Positions 39,220 through 48,421 are shown, counted from the first letter of the stretch. The stretch: DNA of 64,000 nt from Trujillonella endophytica (GCF_019799905.1 NZ_JABGCI010000003.1:342239-406238); one strand, 5' to 3'. Notes: generated by a model from the letters alone, not told the origin. Numbers and translations are program-made.

Positions 39220-39237
39220 GCTGTCCGTCCGCTGTCC
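39220..39237 (-). promoter_or_regulatory. Direct-repeat operator D, upstream of the HMA protein gene
   Basis: Two GCTGTCC units begin at 39220 and 39231, exactly 11 bp apart. Read toward the HMA gene they are GGACAGC, 48 nt from its start. Confidence 0.65.
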
Positions 39238-39480
39238 ACCGACGCGAACCGGAACAGCGCCCGGGACCGGATGTCCGTCCCGGTGACAGGGGAGGACAGG
39301 TCAGAGACCGCGCCCCGGCCCACCGTGTGCATCGCAAACCAGTAGCGAGACGAGGGCGCCGCCTGACCAACGACCCGCACGAGCTTCCGCGCGACGACCA
39401 CCCGCTGCGCCGCCCGCCTGTCGACGGGGTCGGTACGGATCTCGACGACCGCAGCTGCGGCGGGTGTGCGGTGGCGAGGA

Positions 39481-39509
39481 GGACAGGGCGAGGACAGAGG
39501 CGGGACAGA
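39481..39509 (+). promoter_or_regulatory. Direct-repeat operator E, upstream of the MFS gene
   Basis: Three exact GGACAG units begin at 39481, 39492 and 39503, 11 bp apart, ending 65 nt before the MFS ATG. This is the cleanest copy of the repeat. The 403-bp gap between the HMA gene and the MFS gene (39172-39574) holds this site and site D and no credible gene. Confidence 0.7.
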
Positions 39510-39574
39510 GGGGCCGCCGAACCTGCGTCGTGACAGCCACCGCCGGCTGTCCTCCGCAGAAGACAGGAACCGTC

Positions 39575-41023
39575 ATGACAACCACCGCACCCGCGGCGAG
39601 TCCGACGACCAGCCGGCGCTGGCTGGCGCTCGCCCTCATCGCCGCCGCTCAGTTCATGGTCATCATGGACACGTCGATCATCGGCGTCGCGCTGCCGAAG
39701 ATGCAGGCCGACCTCGGCTTCGACCCGCACAACCTGAGCTGGGTCTTCAACGCCTACGTCGTCGCCTTCGGTGGGCTCCTGCTGCTCGGCGGGCGGCTGT
39801 CCGACCTGTTCGGCGCACGCCGCATCTTCACCACCGGCTGGGTGGTCCTTTCCGTCGGCTCGATCATCGCCGGCCTGGCCGACGGGGTCACCGTCGAGCT
39901 GACCGGCCGGGCGATCCAGGGCGCCGGGTCGGCGCTCATCGCCCCCGCCGCGCTCGCCCTGCTGTTCCAGGTGTTCGGCGGGAGCAAGGAGCTCCCGAAG
40001 GCTCTCGCCCTGTACGGCGCTGCAGCACCCGCCGGCGGCACCGCCGGCGTCTTCCTCGGCGGCGTCCTGACCGAGTACGCGTCGTGGCCGTGGGTGTTCT
40101 TCATCAACATCCCGGTCGCCGCTGTCGTCCTGCTGCTGACCCGCTCGGTCATGCCCGCCGGGACGACCGGCCGCGGCTCCCTGGATCTCGCCGGTGCGAC
40201 CACCGCGACCCTGGGTCTCGGCGCCGTCGTCTTCGCGATCGTCCGTGCACCCGAGGCCGGCTGGACGTCCGCCAGCACGCTGCTCGCCGGCCTCGGCGGC
40301 CTCGCGCTCCTGGGTGTGTTCGTCGCGCTGCAGGCCAAGCTGCGTCAGCCGCTGATGCGCCTGGGCATCTTCCGCGCGCCGAACCTGGCCGCGGCGAACA
40401 TCGCCCAGCTGCTGCTCGGCGCCGCATGGATCCCGATGTTCTTCTTCGTGAACCTCTACCTGCAGCAGATCCTCGGCCTGGGTGCGTTCGCGTCCGGCGC
40501 CGCGCTCCTGCCGCTGACGATCGCGATCATGATCGGGATGGTCGCGGTCGCGCCGAAGCTCATCGCCCGCTTCGGCCCGAATGCGATGACGATCTCCGGT
40601 CTCGCGACGCTGGCCGCTGGTCTGGTGTGGCTGTCGTTCATCGACGCCAACGGCAGCTTCGTCGTCGACGTCCTGCCCGCCTCGCTGGTGACGGCGGCCG
40701 GCATGGCGATGGCCTTCATCCCCTCGCTCGGCACCGCGCTGTCGTCGGCGGCGCCCGAGGAGGGCGGCCTGGCCGCCGGGATCGTCAACACCAGCTACCA
40801 GATCGGGTCCGCGCTGGGCCTGGCGGCGATGACCGCGGTCGCCGCTGCTTTCGGCGCCGACGCGATCGGCGACCCAGCCGAACTCACCGACGGGTTCTCG
40901 GCCGCTCTGCTCGGCGCCGCTGGCATCGCCGCCGTGGGCGCAGTCCTCACCGCGGTCCTGCTGAAGAAGCCCGCCGACAGCCCGGCCGCTGACGACAGCG
41001 GCAATGAGCTCGTCGCCGCCTAG
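39575..41023 (+). CDS. MFS efflux transporter, DHA2 (14-helix) type
   Basis: A 482-aa drug/proton antiporter-type exporter. It begins with the helix LALALIAAAQFMVIMDTSIIGVALP, typical of DHA2 proteins (motif D1), and has motif A GGRLSDLFGARR and motif C-like GAAAPAGGTAGVFLGG. About 14 hydrophobic segments are present. It probably exports a small organic compound; the substrate is unknown. The ATG at 39575 follows AGACAGGAAC. Its operator matches those of the metal genes, which suggests it exports a metal complex or a stress product. A second ATPase gene follows after 193 bp. Confidence 0.9.
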   Translation: MTTTAPAASPTTSRRWLALALIAAAQFMVIMDTSIIGVALPKMQADLGFDPHNLSWVFNAYVVAFGGLLLLGGRLSDLFGARRIFTTGWVVLSVGSIIAGLADGVTVELTGRAIQGAGSALIAPAALALLFQVFGGSKELPKALALYGAAAPAGGTAGVFLGGVLTEYASWPWVFFINIPVAAVVLLLTRSVMPAGTTGRGSLDLAGATTATLGLGAVVFAIVRAPEAGWTSASTLLAGLGGLALLGVFVALQAKLRQPLMRLGIFRAPNLAAANIAQLLLGAAWIPMFFFVNLYLQQILGLGAFASGAALLPLTIAIMIGMVAVAPKLIARFGPNAMTISGLATLAAGLVWLSFIDANGSFVVDVLPASLVTAAGMAMAFIPSLGTALSSAAPEEGGLAAGIVNTSYQIGSALGLAAMTAVAAAFGADAIGDPAELTDGFSAALLGAAGIAAVGAVLTAVLLKKPADSPAADDSGNELVAA

Positions 41024-41155
41024 CACCACCACCCCCTCGCACGACCCGGCTGGCGCGGTCGCACCCCGTGGCCGCGCCAGCCCGTACCCCGCAACGTCGG
41101 GCTGCCTCACGGGGCGCCGCCGAGACAGCCCGCCGTCGGTCGGACACGGGGAAAG

Positions 41156-41170
41156 TACCCCGGGGGGGTA
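41156..41170 (+). promoter_or_regulatory. CsoR-like GC palindrome in the promoter of the second ATPase
   Basis: TACCCCGGGGGGGTA is a near-perfect G-tract palindrome flanked by T/A, as in operators of the copper-sensing CsoR family. The TATATTAT that overlaps its right end (41169-41176) serves as a good -10, so a bound repressor would block the promoter. No csoR gene is in the window. Confidence 0.55.
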
Positions 41171-41216
41171 TATTATCGCGTCAGTGTGACAGCCGGACAG
41201 ACAAGGAGTGGTGGTC

Positions 41217-43703
41217 ATGTCAGCTCAGCAGCGGACCGCAGTGCTCGAGGTCTCTGGGGTGCACTGGGCCTCGGAGAAGTCCACCGTGGAGAGAGTGCTC
41301 GGCCGGCAGCCGGGCGTGCTCGCCGTGGCCGCCAATCCGGTCGGACAGACGGCCACCGTCACCTACGACCCGGCGCAGACCTCGGTCGGCGCGTTGGCCG
41401 CGTGGGTCCGCGGGTGCGGCTACCACTGCGCTGGCCAATCGGTGCCCCAGCACGTGTGCGATCCCGCCGCCGAGCCGGCGCCGGTACGCGACGGCCATCG
41501 CGAGCACGGCGCCACACCACACCCCGCAGCCACGCCCTCCCACGGGAGTCATGACATGGGCGAGCACGACACGAGGGGGCACGGCGGGCACGCCGCGCAC
41601 CGCCCGCAGGAGCCGACGATGAGCCCGCACGAAGCGATGGGGCACGGCGGCCACCACGGCTCCATGTCGATGGCCGACATGGCCCGCGACATGCGCAACC
41701 GATTCCTCGTCGCGGCGGTGCTGTCGGTCCCGATCCTGCTGTGGTCCCCCATCGGCCGGGACGTGCTGGGCTTCACCACGGCGGCGCCGTTCGGACTGCG
41801 CGACGACGTCTTCTCGCTGATGCTCAGCCTGCCGGTCATCTTCTGGTCGGCCTGGATCTTCTTCGACGGGGCGGTGCGGGCGCTGCGGGCCCGGACGCTG
41901 GACATGATGGTGCTGGTCGCCGTGGCCATCGCCGCCGGCTGGGGCTACAGCGTGGTCATCACCCTGACCGGCGGCGGCGAGGTGTTCTACGAAGCCGCCA
42001 CCGTGCTCACCGCGTTCGTGCTGCTCGGCCACTGGTTCGAGATGCGCGCCCGCGGTGGGGCCAACGACGCCATCCGCACCCTCCTCGAGCTGGCACCACC
42101 GCGCGCGGTGGTACTCCGCGACGGGCAGCCGGTGGAGGTGCCCACCGCCGAAGTGGTCGTCGGCGACCTGCTGCTGGTCCGCCCCGGGGCGAAGGTGCCG
42201 GTCGACGGCGTCGTGGAAGACGGAGAGTCCGAGGTCGACGAGTCGATGGTGACCGGCGAGAGCCTGCCGGTGCCCAAGGGGTCGGGTGACGAGGTCATCG
42301 GCGCGTCGGTCAACACGACCGGCACGCTGCGGGTGCGGGCGACCAAGGTCGGCTCGGACACCGCGCTGGCACAGATCGTCGACCTCGTCCAGCGAGCCCA
42401 GGCGTCCAAGGCGCCCGGGCAGCGGCTGGCCGACCGGGCCGCGTCCTGGCTCGTGTTGGTCGCGCTCATCGGCGGCGCGCTGACCCTGGCGGTGTGGCTG
42501 GCCGTTGGCGAGTCGCTGGCCACCGCGATGCTGTTCGCGGTCACGGTCGTCGTCATCACCTGCCCCGACGCGCTCGGCCTGGCCACCCCGACCGCGATCA
42601 TGGTCGGCACCGGCCTGGGCGCCCGACGCGGAGTGCTCTACAAGAGCGCGACCGCGCTGGAGACCGCCGCGCACATCACCACCGTCGCGTTCGACAAGAC
42701 CGGCACGCTGACCAAGGGCGAGCCAGAGGTCACCGACCTCGTCGTCGACGGCAGCGCGCTGGGTCTGGACGAGGACACCGTGCTGGCGCTGGCCGCCGCG
42801 GTGGAGCGGGAGTCCGAGCACCCGCTGGCCGCTGCGGTGGCCGCTCACGCCGACGCCCGCGGACTGCCGGCGCTACCGGCCACCGGCTTCCGCAACGTGC
42901 CCGGGCACGGCGCTCTCGCCGAGGTCGACGGCCGGCGGGTCGTGGTCGGCAACGCCAAGCTGCTGGCCGACGAAGCTGCCGACCTCGGGCAGCTGGGCGC
43001 GCGCCGGGAGCAGTTGGCCGCCGGCGGGCGCACCGCGGTGCTCGTCGCCGTCGACGGGCACGCCGTCGCAGTGATCGCGCTGGCCGACGCGGTGCGGCCC
43101 ACGTCGGCCGCGGCGGTGGCGGCCCTGCACGAGGCAGGCGTGCGGGTCGTCATGATCACCGGAGACAACGCAGCCACCGGCCGGCGCATCGCCGACACCC
43201 TCGGTATCGACGAAGTCATCGCCGAGGTGCTGCCCGCGGACAAGGCCGCGAAGATCGCCGAGCTGCAGTCCGGCGGTGCCAAGGTCGCGTTCGTCGGGGA
43301 CGGCGTGAACGATGCGCCGGCGCTGGCGACCGCGGACGTCGGTGTGGCGATCGGTGCCGGCACCGATGTGGCCATCGAGAGCGCCGACGTGGTGCTGATG
43401 ACGTCCGACCCGGTGGGCGTGCCGACCGCACTCACCATCGGACGGGCGACGGTGCGGAAGGAGAAGCAGAACCTCACCTGGGCGGTGGCCTACAACGGGC
43501 TGGCGCTGCCGATCGCGGCCGGGGTGTTCGCCTCCTGGGGTCTGGTGCTGCGCCCGGAGATCGCCGCACTGACGATGTCGGGGTCGTCGTTCCTGGTCGC
43601 GGTCAACGCGCTGCTGCTCAAGCGGCTCCGCCTGCCGGGCGCACCGACGGCGCCAGCGGCGCAGCCGGCCGCGGCGCCGGAACCGGAGCCGGTGTCCCGT
43701 TGA
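41217..43703 (+). CDS. P1B-type metal ATPase with CPD motif and His/Met-rich linker
   Basis: An 828-aa metal-transporting ATPase. The N-terminal HMA fold is present but its metal loop reads GVHWASEK instead of GMxCxxC, so the domain cannot bind metal in the usual way. Residues 110-150 form a linker rich in His, Met and Gly (for example [10 protein letters not shown]). The intramembrane site is [12 protein letters not shown], Cys-Pro-Asp rather than CPC. DKTGTLT, SEHPLAA and [10 protein letters not shown] are intact, and helix signatures YN and MSGSS remain. The ATG at 41217 has AAGGAG 8 nt upstream. The metal is uncertain, though copper is favoured by the CsoR-like operator. It lies outside the repeat regulon. 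Confidence 0.88.
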   Translation: MSAQQRTAVLEVSGVHWASEKSTVERVLGRQPGVLAVAANPVGQTATVTYDPAQTSVGALAAWVRGCGYHCAGQSVPQHVCDPAAEPAPVRDGHREHGATPHPAATPSHGSHDMGEHDTRGHGGHAAHRPQEPTMSPHEAMGHGGHHGSMSMADMARDMRNRFLVAAVLSVPILLWSPIGRDVLGFTTAAPFGLRDDVFSLMLSLPVIFWSAWIFFDGAVRALRARTLDMMVLVAVAIAAGWGYSVVITLTGGGEVFYEAATVLTAFVLLGHWFEMRARGGANDAIRTLLELAPPRAVVLRDGQPVEVPTAEVVVGDLLLVRPGAKVPVDGVVEDGESEVDESMVTGESLPVPKGSGDEVIGASVNTTGTLRVRATKVGSDTALAQIVDLVQRAQASKAPGQRLADRAASWLVLVALIGGALTLAVWLAVGESLATAMLFAVTVVVITCPDALGLATPTAIMVGTGLGARRGVLYKSATALETAAHITTVAFDKTGTLTKGEPEVTDLVVDGSALGLDEDTVLALAAAVERESEHPLAAAVAAHADARGLPALPATGFRNVPGHGALAEVDGRRVVVGNAKLLADEAADLGQLGARREQLAAGGRTAVLVAVDGHAVAVIALADAVRPTSAAAVAALHEAGVRVVMITGDNAATGRRIADTLGIDEVIAEVLPADKAAKIAELQSGGAKVAFVGDGVNDAPALATADVGVAIGAGTDVAIESADVVLMTSDPVGVPTALTIGRATVRKEKQNLTWAVAYNGLALPIAAGVFASWGLVLRPEIAALTMSGSSFLVAVNALLLKRLRLPGAPTAPAAQPAAAPEPEPVSR

Positions 43704-44158
43704 GGATGCGAGACGGATCAGGCGACCCTTCCGGCGACCGGCCGGGAGGGCCGCCTCACCTCGGCAAGCAGAAGGGAGAGCCGGCGGCGGGACCGACGCG
43801 GTGACCTCGCCAGCGACCGCCGGCGGCGGACCCGGTCGGAAGGCGACGCCACCGGCCCTCCATCGCGTCGAGCGCCGCGAAGGGCGGCGGTGCGCACCGA
43901 GGCGCGGCCAGCCCGCGATCGTCTTCGCCGACAGCTCCGGGCTGGTCGGTGCGGCGGCGGTCTGCTGTCCTTCCGGCACAGCCGTGCGGCGGCCGTCGCG
44001 GCACCCTCCCATCAGCTCGGGCGGCGACGCGTGGGTGTGGAGCGCTCCGTCCGGCTGACGTCGGGGAGCCGCGGACTCCGCCGCAGGCGGGAGCACGCGA
44101 CCGGCCCGGACACACGGCGACGGCACGTCCGTGCACCGAGCCCCGCGGTGCGACCCGG
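43704..44158. other. Intergenic region without a recognisable gene
   Basis: About 450 bp of GC-rich sequence. A few 80-110 codon frames exist on both strands, but none has family features or clear codon bias. A 32-codon frame starts at ATG 43705, right behind the ATPase stop. I see no further structure apart from the terminator that ends it. Confidence 0.5.
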
Positions 44159-44188
44159 CACGGTCCGGACCCGCGAGCCCGGACCGTG
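44159..44188 (-). terminator. Terminator hairpin after csbD-like gene
   Basis: 10-bp arms CACGGTCCGG and CCGGACCGTG with a 10-nt loop, 26 nt past the CsbD stop on the minus strand. Confidence 0.6.
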
Positions 44189-44214
44189 GCCGAGGTGCGC
44201 GCCCCGGCTCGGGC

Positions 44215-44385
44215 CTACTTGAAGACGTCCTTGATCTTCTCGCCGGCCTGCTTGACGTTGCCGCTGGCCTGGTCGGCGTGACCCTCGGCCTGCAGGTCGG
44301 GGTCGTCCGTGGCCCTGCCCGCGGTCTCCTTGCCCTTCCCGGCGAGCTCCTGGGCCTTGTTCTTCATCTTGTCCATGCCGCTCAT
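44215..44385 (-). CDS. CsbD family stress protein
   Basis: A 56-aa protein, hydrophilic and helix-forming. The CsbD pattern is clear: MDKMKNKAQELAGKGKETAGRATDDP followed by QASGNVKQAGEKIKDVFK. Members accumulate under general stress in many bacteria; the molecular role is unknown. The ATG at 44385 has GAGGAG upstream. It is preceded on the same strand by the 56-aa membrane protein gene, 62 nt away, so they probably form a unit. Confidence 0.92.
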   Translation of the reverse strand: MSGMDKMKNKAQELAGKGKETAGRATDDPDLQAEGHADQASGNVKQAGEKIKDVFK

Positions 44386-44447
44386 GGCGGGCTCCTCTCG
44401 ATCGGCGCAGGTGACCCTGCGCGGTGGCTTGCTCCTGTGGAGCTGTC

Positions 44448-44618
44448 TCAGACCCTGGTGCGGGCGGACGTGGTGTTGCGCTTGACCCAGCCGAAGGCGG
44501 CGGTGGCGACGAACAGCACGGCACCGATGACGAGGAGCCAGAACAGCCCCTCCACCACGGCGCCGATGACGACGAGCGCCAGCCACGCGAGCAGCAGCAG
44601 CGCGATGATCCCGAGCAC
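44448..44618 (-). CDS. Small hydrophobic membrane protein
   Basis: A 56-aa protein with two membrane helices. It begins LGIIALLLLAWLALVVIGAVV, continues LFWLLVIGAVLFVATAAFGW and ends with a basic tail KRNTTSARTRV. The GTG at 44618 is preceded by an excellent ribosome-binding site, GAGGAGGT, which makes this a real gene despite its size. The layout resembles small hydrophobic stress proteins seen near csbD-like genes in actinobacteria. The function is unknown. Confidence 0.78.
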   Translation of the reverse strand: MLGIIALLLLAWLALVVIGAVVEGLFWLLVIGAVLFVATAAFGWVKRNTTSARTRV

Positions 44619-44938
44619 GGGAACCTCCTCTCATTGAGTCGGCGAGGTCCTACCCGCGCTGCACCGGCGCTCATCCGGATCTGTTCGGGTCGTCACGCGA
44701 CCGTCATGTCCGGCGTCATCACCTCGTCATGTGCGGATCGGCCGATCCCGGGCATGCCTTCCACGTCATGCCGGGCCGCATCTGCTCCGGCGGGTCGCGG
44801 CACGGGCTGTCGACGGTCGCGGCGGATCGGAGCGAGCTGTCCCGGTCGACGGTCCTGCGCCGAGCGTCGGCATCCCCCGATCACCACCTCCGGTCCGCGG
44901 TCGCGGACCGGAGCCACACGCACACTCGAGGAGACCTC
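44619..44938. other. Divergent promoter region of the stress genes
   Basis: About 320 bp separate the divergent small membrane-protein gene and the GlsB-like gene. Control signals for both must lie here. No clear sigma-factor consensus or inverted repeat was recognised. Confidence 0.4.
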
Positions 44939-45211
44939 GTGATCTGGAACATCATCGTCTTGATCGTCATCGGACTGGTCGCCGGTCTGATCGCCCGGGC
45001 CGTCATCCCGGGCAAGCAGGACCTGGGCGTCGTGGCCACCATCGCGCTGGGGATCATCGGCTCGCTCGTCGGCAACACGCTCGGCGGGATCATCAGCGGC
45101 CGGGGCTTCGAGCTCGGGACGGCCGGCTGGATCGGCTCGATCATCGGGGCGATCATCGTGCTCGGCCTCTACGTCGCCGTCAGCGGTCGACGCAGCAGCC
45201 GGGCTCTCTGA
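44939..45211 (+). CDS. GlsB/YeaQ/YmgE family membrane stress protein
   Basis: A 90-aa protein with three hydrophobic helices rich in Gly and Ile: IWNIIVLIVIGLVAGLIARAV, LGVVATIALGIIGSLVGNTLGG and WIGSIIGAIIVLGLYVAV. This is the transglycosylase-associated YeaQ/GlsB fold, induced by stress in many bacteria. The GTG at 44939 has GGAGA upstream. It lies 7 bp ahead of the GH15 gene, so it probably heads an operon with GH15, zwf and perhaps the genes after it. Confidence 0.9.
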   Translation: MIWNIIVLIVIGLVAGLIARAVIPGKQDLGVVATIALGIIGSLVGNTLGGIISGRGFELGTAGWIGSIIGAIIVLGLYVAVSGRRSSRAL

Positions 45212-45218
45212 GCGCGCC

Positions 45219-47069
45219 GTGCCTCCGGCTCCGCTGTCCCGCGTCGACGGCTTCCTGCCCATCGAGGACCACGGACTGATCGGCGACGGCGCCACCTGCG
45301 CGCTGGTGGCCCGCGACGGGTCGATCCCGTGGCTGTGCCTGCCGGAGTTCGACAGCCCGCCGTTCCTGGCCGGGCTCCTCGACGCCGAACGCGGTGGGGT
45401 CTTCTCGATGGCGCCTCGCGGGGTGCGGACCGGTGGCCAGCGCTACCTGGACGAGAGCAACGTGCTGGTCACCGAACTGGCGGGGCCGGACGGCGTCGTC
45501 GAGCTGACCGACTGCATGACGCTGCGATCGGGGGCCGACCTCGCTGAACTGGTCCCCGCCGGCCGCAGCGAGCTGCTGCGGGTGGCGCGCGTCGTGTCGG
45601 GGACCGCCGAGCTGGACGTGCGGCTGGATCCGCGCGACGACGTGCGCGTCACCCGGGAGAGCGGCGCCTGGCGGATCCACTGGCCCGCCCGTCCCGACCT
45701 CGTCCTGGTCCTGTGGTGCTCCCACGACCTCGACGTCGCCCCTGACGGGGCGATCGGCGCGACCGTGCCGCTGCGGGCCGGCGAACGGCTGACCGTCTCG
45801 CTGCACTGGTCCGGCAGCACCCGGTTGCTCGACCGCATCGACCCCGGCCGTCTCGTGCACCAGACGGCCCAGGCCTGGCGGGCCTGGGCGGGCAAGCTGG
45901 AGTACGAGGGTCCGCAGCGCGGTCTCGTGCTGCGCTCGGCGCTGGCCCTCAAGCTGCTCGACCACGTGCCCAGCGGAGCGATCATGGCGGCAGCGACGTC
46001 CTCGCTGCCGGAGGAGATCGGCGGGGTGCGGAACTGGGACTACCGCTACACCTGGGTGCGCGATGCCGCCTTCTCCACGTACGCCCTGCGCCGGGTCGGC
46101 ATGCCCGCCGAGTCCCGGGCCTTCCTGGCGTGGACGCTGACCAACGTCGAGCGGGACGGGCAGCCGCACCTCATGTACGCCCTCGACGGCGGGCAGCCGC
46201 CACCCGAGACGGAGGACGCCGCGCTGTCCGGGTACCGGGGCTCGGGGCCTGTGCGCTGGGGCAACGGCGCGGCCGGGCAGACCCAGCACGACGTCTACGG
46301 CGAGCTGCTCGACGTCGCATGGGGCTGGGTCGGCACCGGGGGGCCGGTCGACGAGCACCTGTGGCGCGTGCTGTGCGACCTCACCGAGGCCGCGATCGAC
46401 AACTGGACGACGCCCGACCACGGCATCTGGGAGGTGCGCAGCTCGGGCCGGCCGTTCACCTACTCGGTCGCCATGTGCGCGGTCGCGGTCGAGCGGGCGC
46501 TGCGGATCGCCGAGGCCCGGGGCCTCGACCACCCGCGGGACCGGTGGCGCACGGAGCTCGATCGCATCCGGACCGCAGTGCTGGAGCGGGCGTGGGACCC
46601 GGAGCGGGAGACGTTCACCGAACAGCTCGCGGCCGACGACGGCACCGGGCGCGGAGGCCTGGACGCCGCCCTCCTCACCCTCCCGCTGCGCGGGCTCGTG
46701 ACCTTCGACGACCCGCGGATGGTGTCCACCACGGAGGCGGTGCGCCGGCACCTGGACGCCGGGGACGGCCTGCTCTACCGCTACCGCCACGAGGAGTCCG
46801 ACGACGGGCTGCCCGGCGGTGAGGGAGCCTTCCTGCTCTGCAGCTTCTGGCTGGTCGACAACCTGACCGGGCAGGGACGCCTGGACGAGGCGCACGCACT
46901 CTTCGACTCGCTGTCCGCCCGGACCAACCACCTCGGCCTGCTCTCGGAGGAGATCGACCCGGCGACCGGTGCGTTCCTCGGCAACTTCCCGCAGGCGTTC
47001 AGCCACCTGGGGCTGATCGCCAGCGGGGTCAGGCTGGCGCGCGCCGGGGCCGCCCGGAGGACCCGGTGA
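45219..47069 (+). CDS. GH15 family glucoamylase/trehalase-type glycosidase
   Basis: A 616-aa cytosolic GH15 enzyme. The N-terminal beta-sandwich begins FLPIEDHGLIGDGATCALVARDG, the characteristic start of bacterial GH15 proteins. The (alpha/alpha)6 barrel has RNWDYRYTWVRDA, the general-acid region GIWEVRSSGRPF, and a final GNFPQAFSHLGLI. Members hydrolyse alpha-glucans or trehalose to glucose. The GTG start directly follows the GlsB-like gene. The stop overlaps the glucose-6-phosphate dehydrogenase start (GTGA), suggesting that sugar release is linked to NADPH production. Confidence 0.93.
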   Translation: MPPAPLSRVDGFLPIEDHGLIGDGATCALVARDGSIPWLCLPEFDSPPFLAGLLDAERGGVFSMAPRGVRTGGQRYLDESNVLVTELAGPDGVVELTDCMTLRSGADLAELVPAGRSELLRVARVVSGTAELDVRLDPRDDVRVTRESGAWRIHWPARPDLVLVLWCSHDLDVAPDGAIGATVPLRAGERLTVSLHWSGSTRLLDRIDPGRLVHQTAQAWRAWAGKLEYEGPQRGLVLRSALALKLLDHVPSGAIMAAATSSLPEEIGGVRNWDYRYTWVRDAAFSTYALRRVGMPAESRAFLAWTLTNVERDGQPHLMYALDGGQPPPETEDAALSGYRGSGPVRWGNGAAGQTQHDVYGELLDVAWGWVGTGGPVDEHLWRVLCDLTEAAIDNWTTPDHGIWEVRSSGRPFTYSVAMCAVAVERALRIAEARGLDHPRDRWRTELDRIRTAVLERAWDPERETFTEQLAADDGTGRGGLDAALLTLPLRGLVTFDDPRMVSTTEAVRRHLDAGDGLLYRYRHEESDDGLPGGEGAFLLCSFWLVDNLTGQGRLDEAHALFDSLSARTNHLGLLSEEIDPATGAFLGNFPQAFSHLGLIASGVRLARAGAARRTR

Positions 47070-48421
47070 CCCGCTCGTTCGTCGTCCTGGGCGGCACCGG
47101 GGACCTCACCGGCCGGCTGCTGCTGCCCTCGCTGGCCCAGCTGTACGACAGCGGCGTCCTCCCGGAGGGGAGCGGACTGCTCGCCGTGGCCCGGGAGGAG
47201 TGGGACGACGACGCCTACCGTGGCTGGGCGCGCGACCGGCTGGCCGCGCACGCCGACGAACTGCCGGCGGGCTCCCGTGACCGGCTCCTCGACCGGCTGC
47301 ACTACGTGCGGGGCGACGTCACCGATCCCGCCGACCTGCGCGCCGCGCTCGACCGGGTGGACGGCGAGCCGGTGGTCTACCTGGCCCTGCCGCACACCCT
47401 GTTCCGACCTGCGCTGACCGCACTGGCCGAGATCGGACTGCCGGAGGGGTCGCGGCTGGTCGTCGAGAAGCCGTTCGGCGCCGACGGGGCCGATGCCCGG
47501 GCGCTCAACGAGCTGCTGCACCGGCTCCTCCCCGAGGAGGCGGTGTTCCGGGTCGACCACTTCCTGGCCAAGCAGACCGTGCTCAACATCCTGGGCCTGC
47601 GGTTCGCCAACCGGGTGTTCGAACCGATCTGGAACGCCGCACACATCGAGCGGGTGGACATCGTCGCCGACGAGACCCTCGGCCTGGAGGGCCGGGCCGG
47701 CTACTACGACCGGGCCGGAGCCCTGCGGGACATGGTGCAGAACCACCTGCTCCAGCTGCTCGCGATCGTGGCGATGGAGCCGCCGCTGACCGTCGACGCA
47801 TCCTCCCTCCCGGCCCGCAAGGCCGACGTGCTGCGCGCCGTCCGGCCCCCGGACGACGCCCGGACCGGCAGCGTGCGCGGCAGGTACACCGCCGGCACCG
47901 CCGGCGGGCGTGCACTCCCGGACTACGCCGACGAGGACGGCGTGGACCCGGCCCGGCAGACCGAGACCCACGCCGAGCTCACCGTGACGGTCGACAACTG
48001 GCGGTGGGCGGGCGTCCCCTTCCGGCTGCGCAGCGGCAAGGCGCTGGGCGCCGACCGGCAGGAGATCGTCATCCGCTTCCGCCCGGTGCCGCACCTGCCG
48101 TTCCTGGACGCCGAGCCGGAGCCCGACGTGCTGCGGCTCTCGCTGTCCCCCGACGCCATCGCACTCGAGGTCAACCTCAACGGCGCCGGCGACCCCTTCG
48201 ACCTCGAACGGGAGGTGCTCACCGCGGAGCTCGCTCCCCATGACCTGCCCGCGTACGGACTGCTGCTGCGCGAGCTGCTCGACGGCGACACCACGCTGTC
48301 CATCAGCGACGTCGAGGCCGAGGAGAGCTGGCGGATCGTCGAACCGCTGCTGGCCGCGTGGGCCGCCGGCGACGTGCCCCTGCTCGACTACCCCGCCGGG
48401 TCGGCCGGCCCGGAGGCCTGA
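47066..48421 (+). CDS. zwf: Glucose-6-phosphate dehydrogenase
   Basis: A 451-aa enzyme that oxidises glucose-6-phosphate to 6-phosphogluconolactone with NADP. Motifs: NADP fold GGTGDLTGRLLLPSL (usual GASGDL), VEKPFG, the substrate motif RVDHFLAKQTVLNI (usual RIDHYLGKE) and LRSGKALG. It is shorter than the usual 480-510 aa and diverged in the active-site motif, so it looks like a second, stress-associated isozyme rather than the housekeeping copy. It is translationally coupled to the GH15 gene upstream. Confidence 0.88.
   Translation: MTRSFVVLGGTGDLTGRLLLPSLAQLYDSGVLPEGSGLLAVAREEWDDDAYRGWARDRLAAHADELPAGSRDRLLDRLHYVRGDVTDPADLRAALDRVDGEPVVYLALPHTLFRPALTALAEIGLPEGSRLVVEKPFGADGADARALNELLHRLLPEEAVFRVDHFLAKQTVLNILGLRFANRVFEPIWNAAHIERVDIVADETLGLEGRAGYYDRAGALRDMVQNHLLQLLAIVAMEPPLTVDASSLPARKADVLRAVRPPDDARTGSVRGRYTAGTAGGRALPDYADEDGVDPARQTETHAELTVTVDNWRWAGVPFRLRSGKALGADRQEIVIRFRPVPHLPFLDAEPEPDVLRLSLSPDAIALEVNLNGAGDPFDLEREVLTAELAPHDLPAYGLLLRELLDGDTTLSISDVEAEESWRIVEPLLAAWAAGDVPLLDYPAGSAGPEA

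Noticed and set aside
41181..41200. GACAG pair upstream of the second ATPase as a sixth SARP operator
   Set aside because: The two units are 8 bp apart, not 11, so the geometry fails; the CsoR-like palindrome is the better signal.
43801..44058. 85-codon frame after the second ATPase as a gene
   Set aside because: No family feature, no clear ribosome-binding site and composition like neighbouring non-coding frames.
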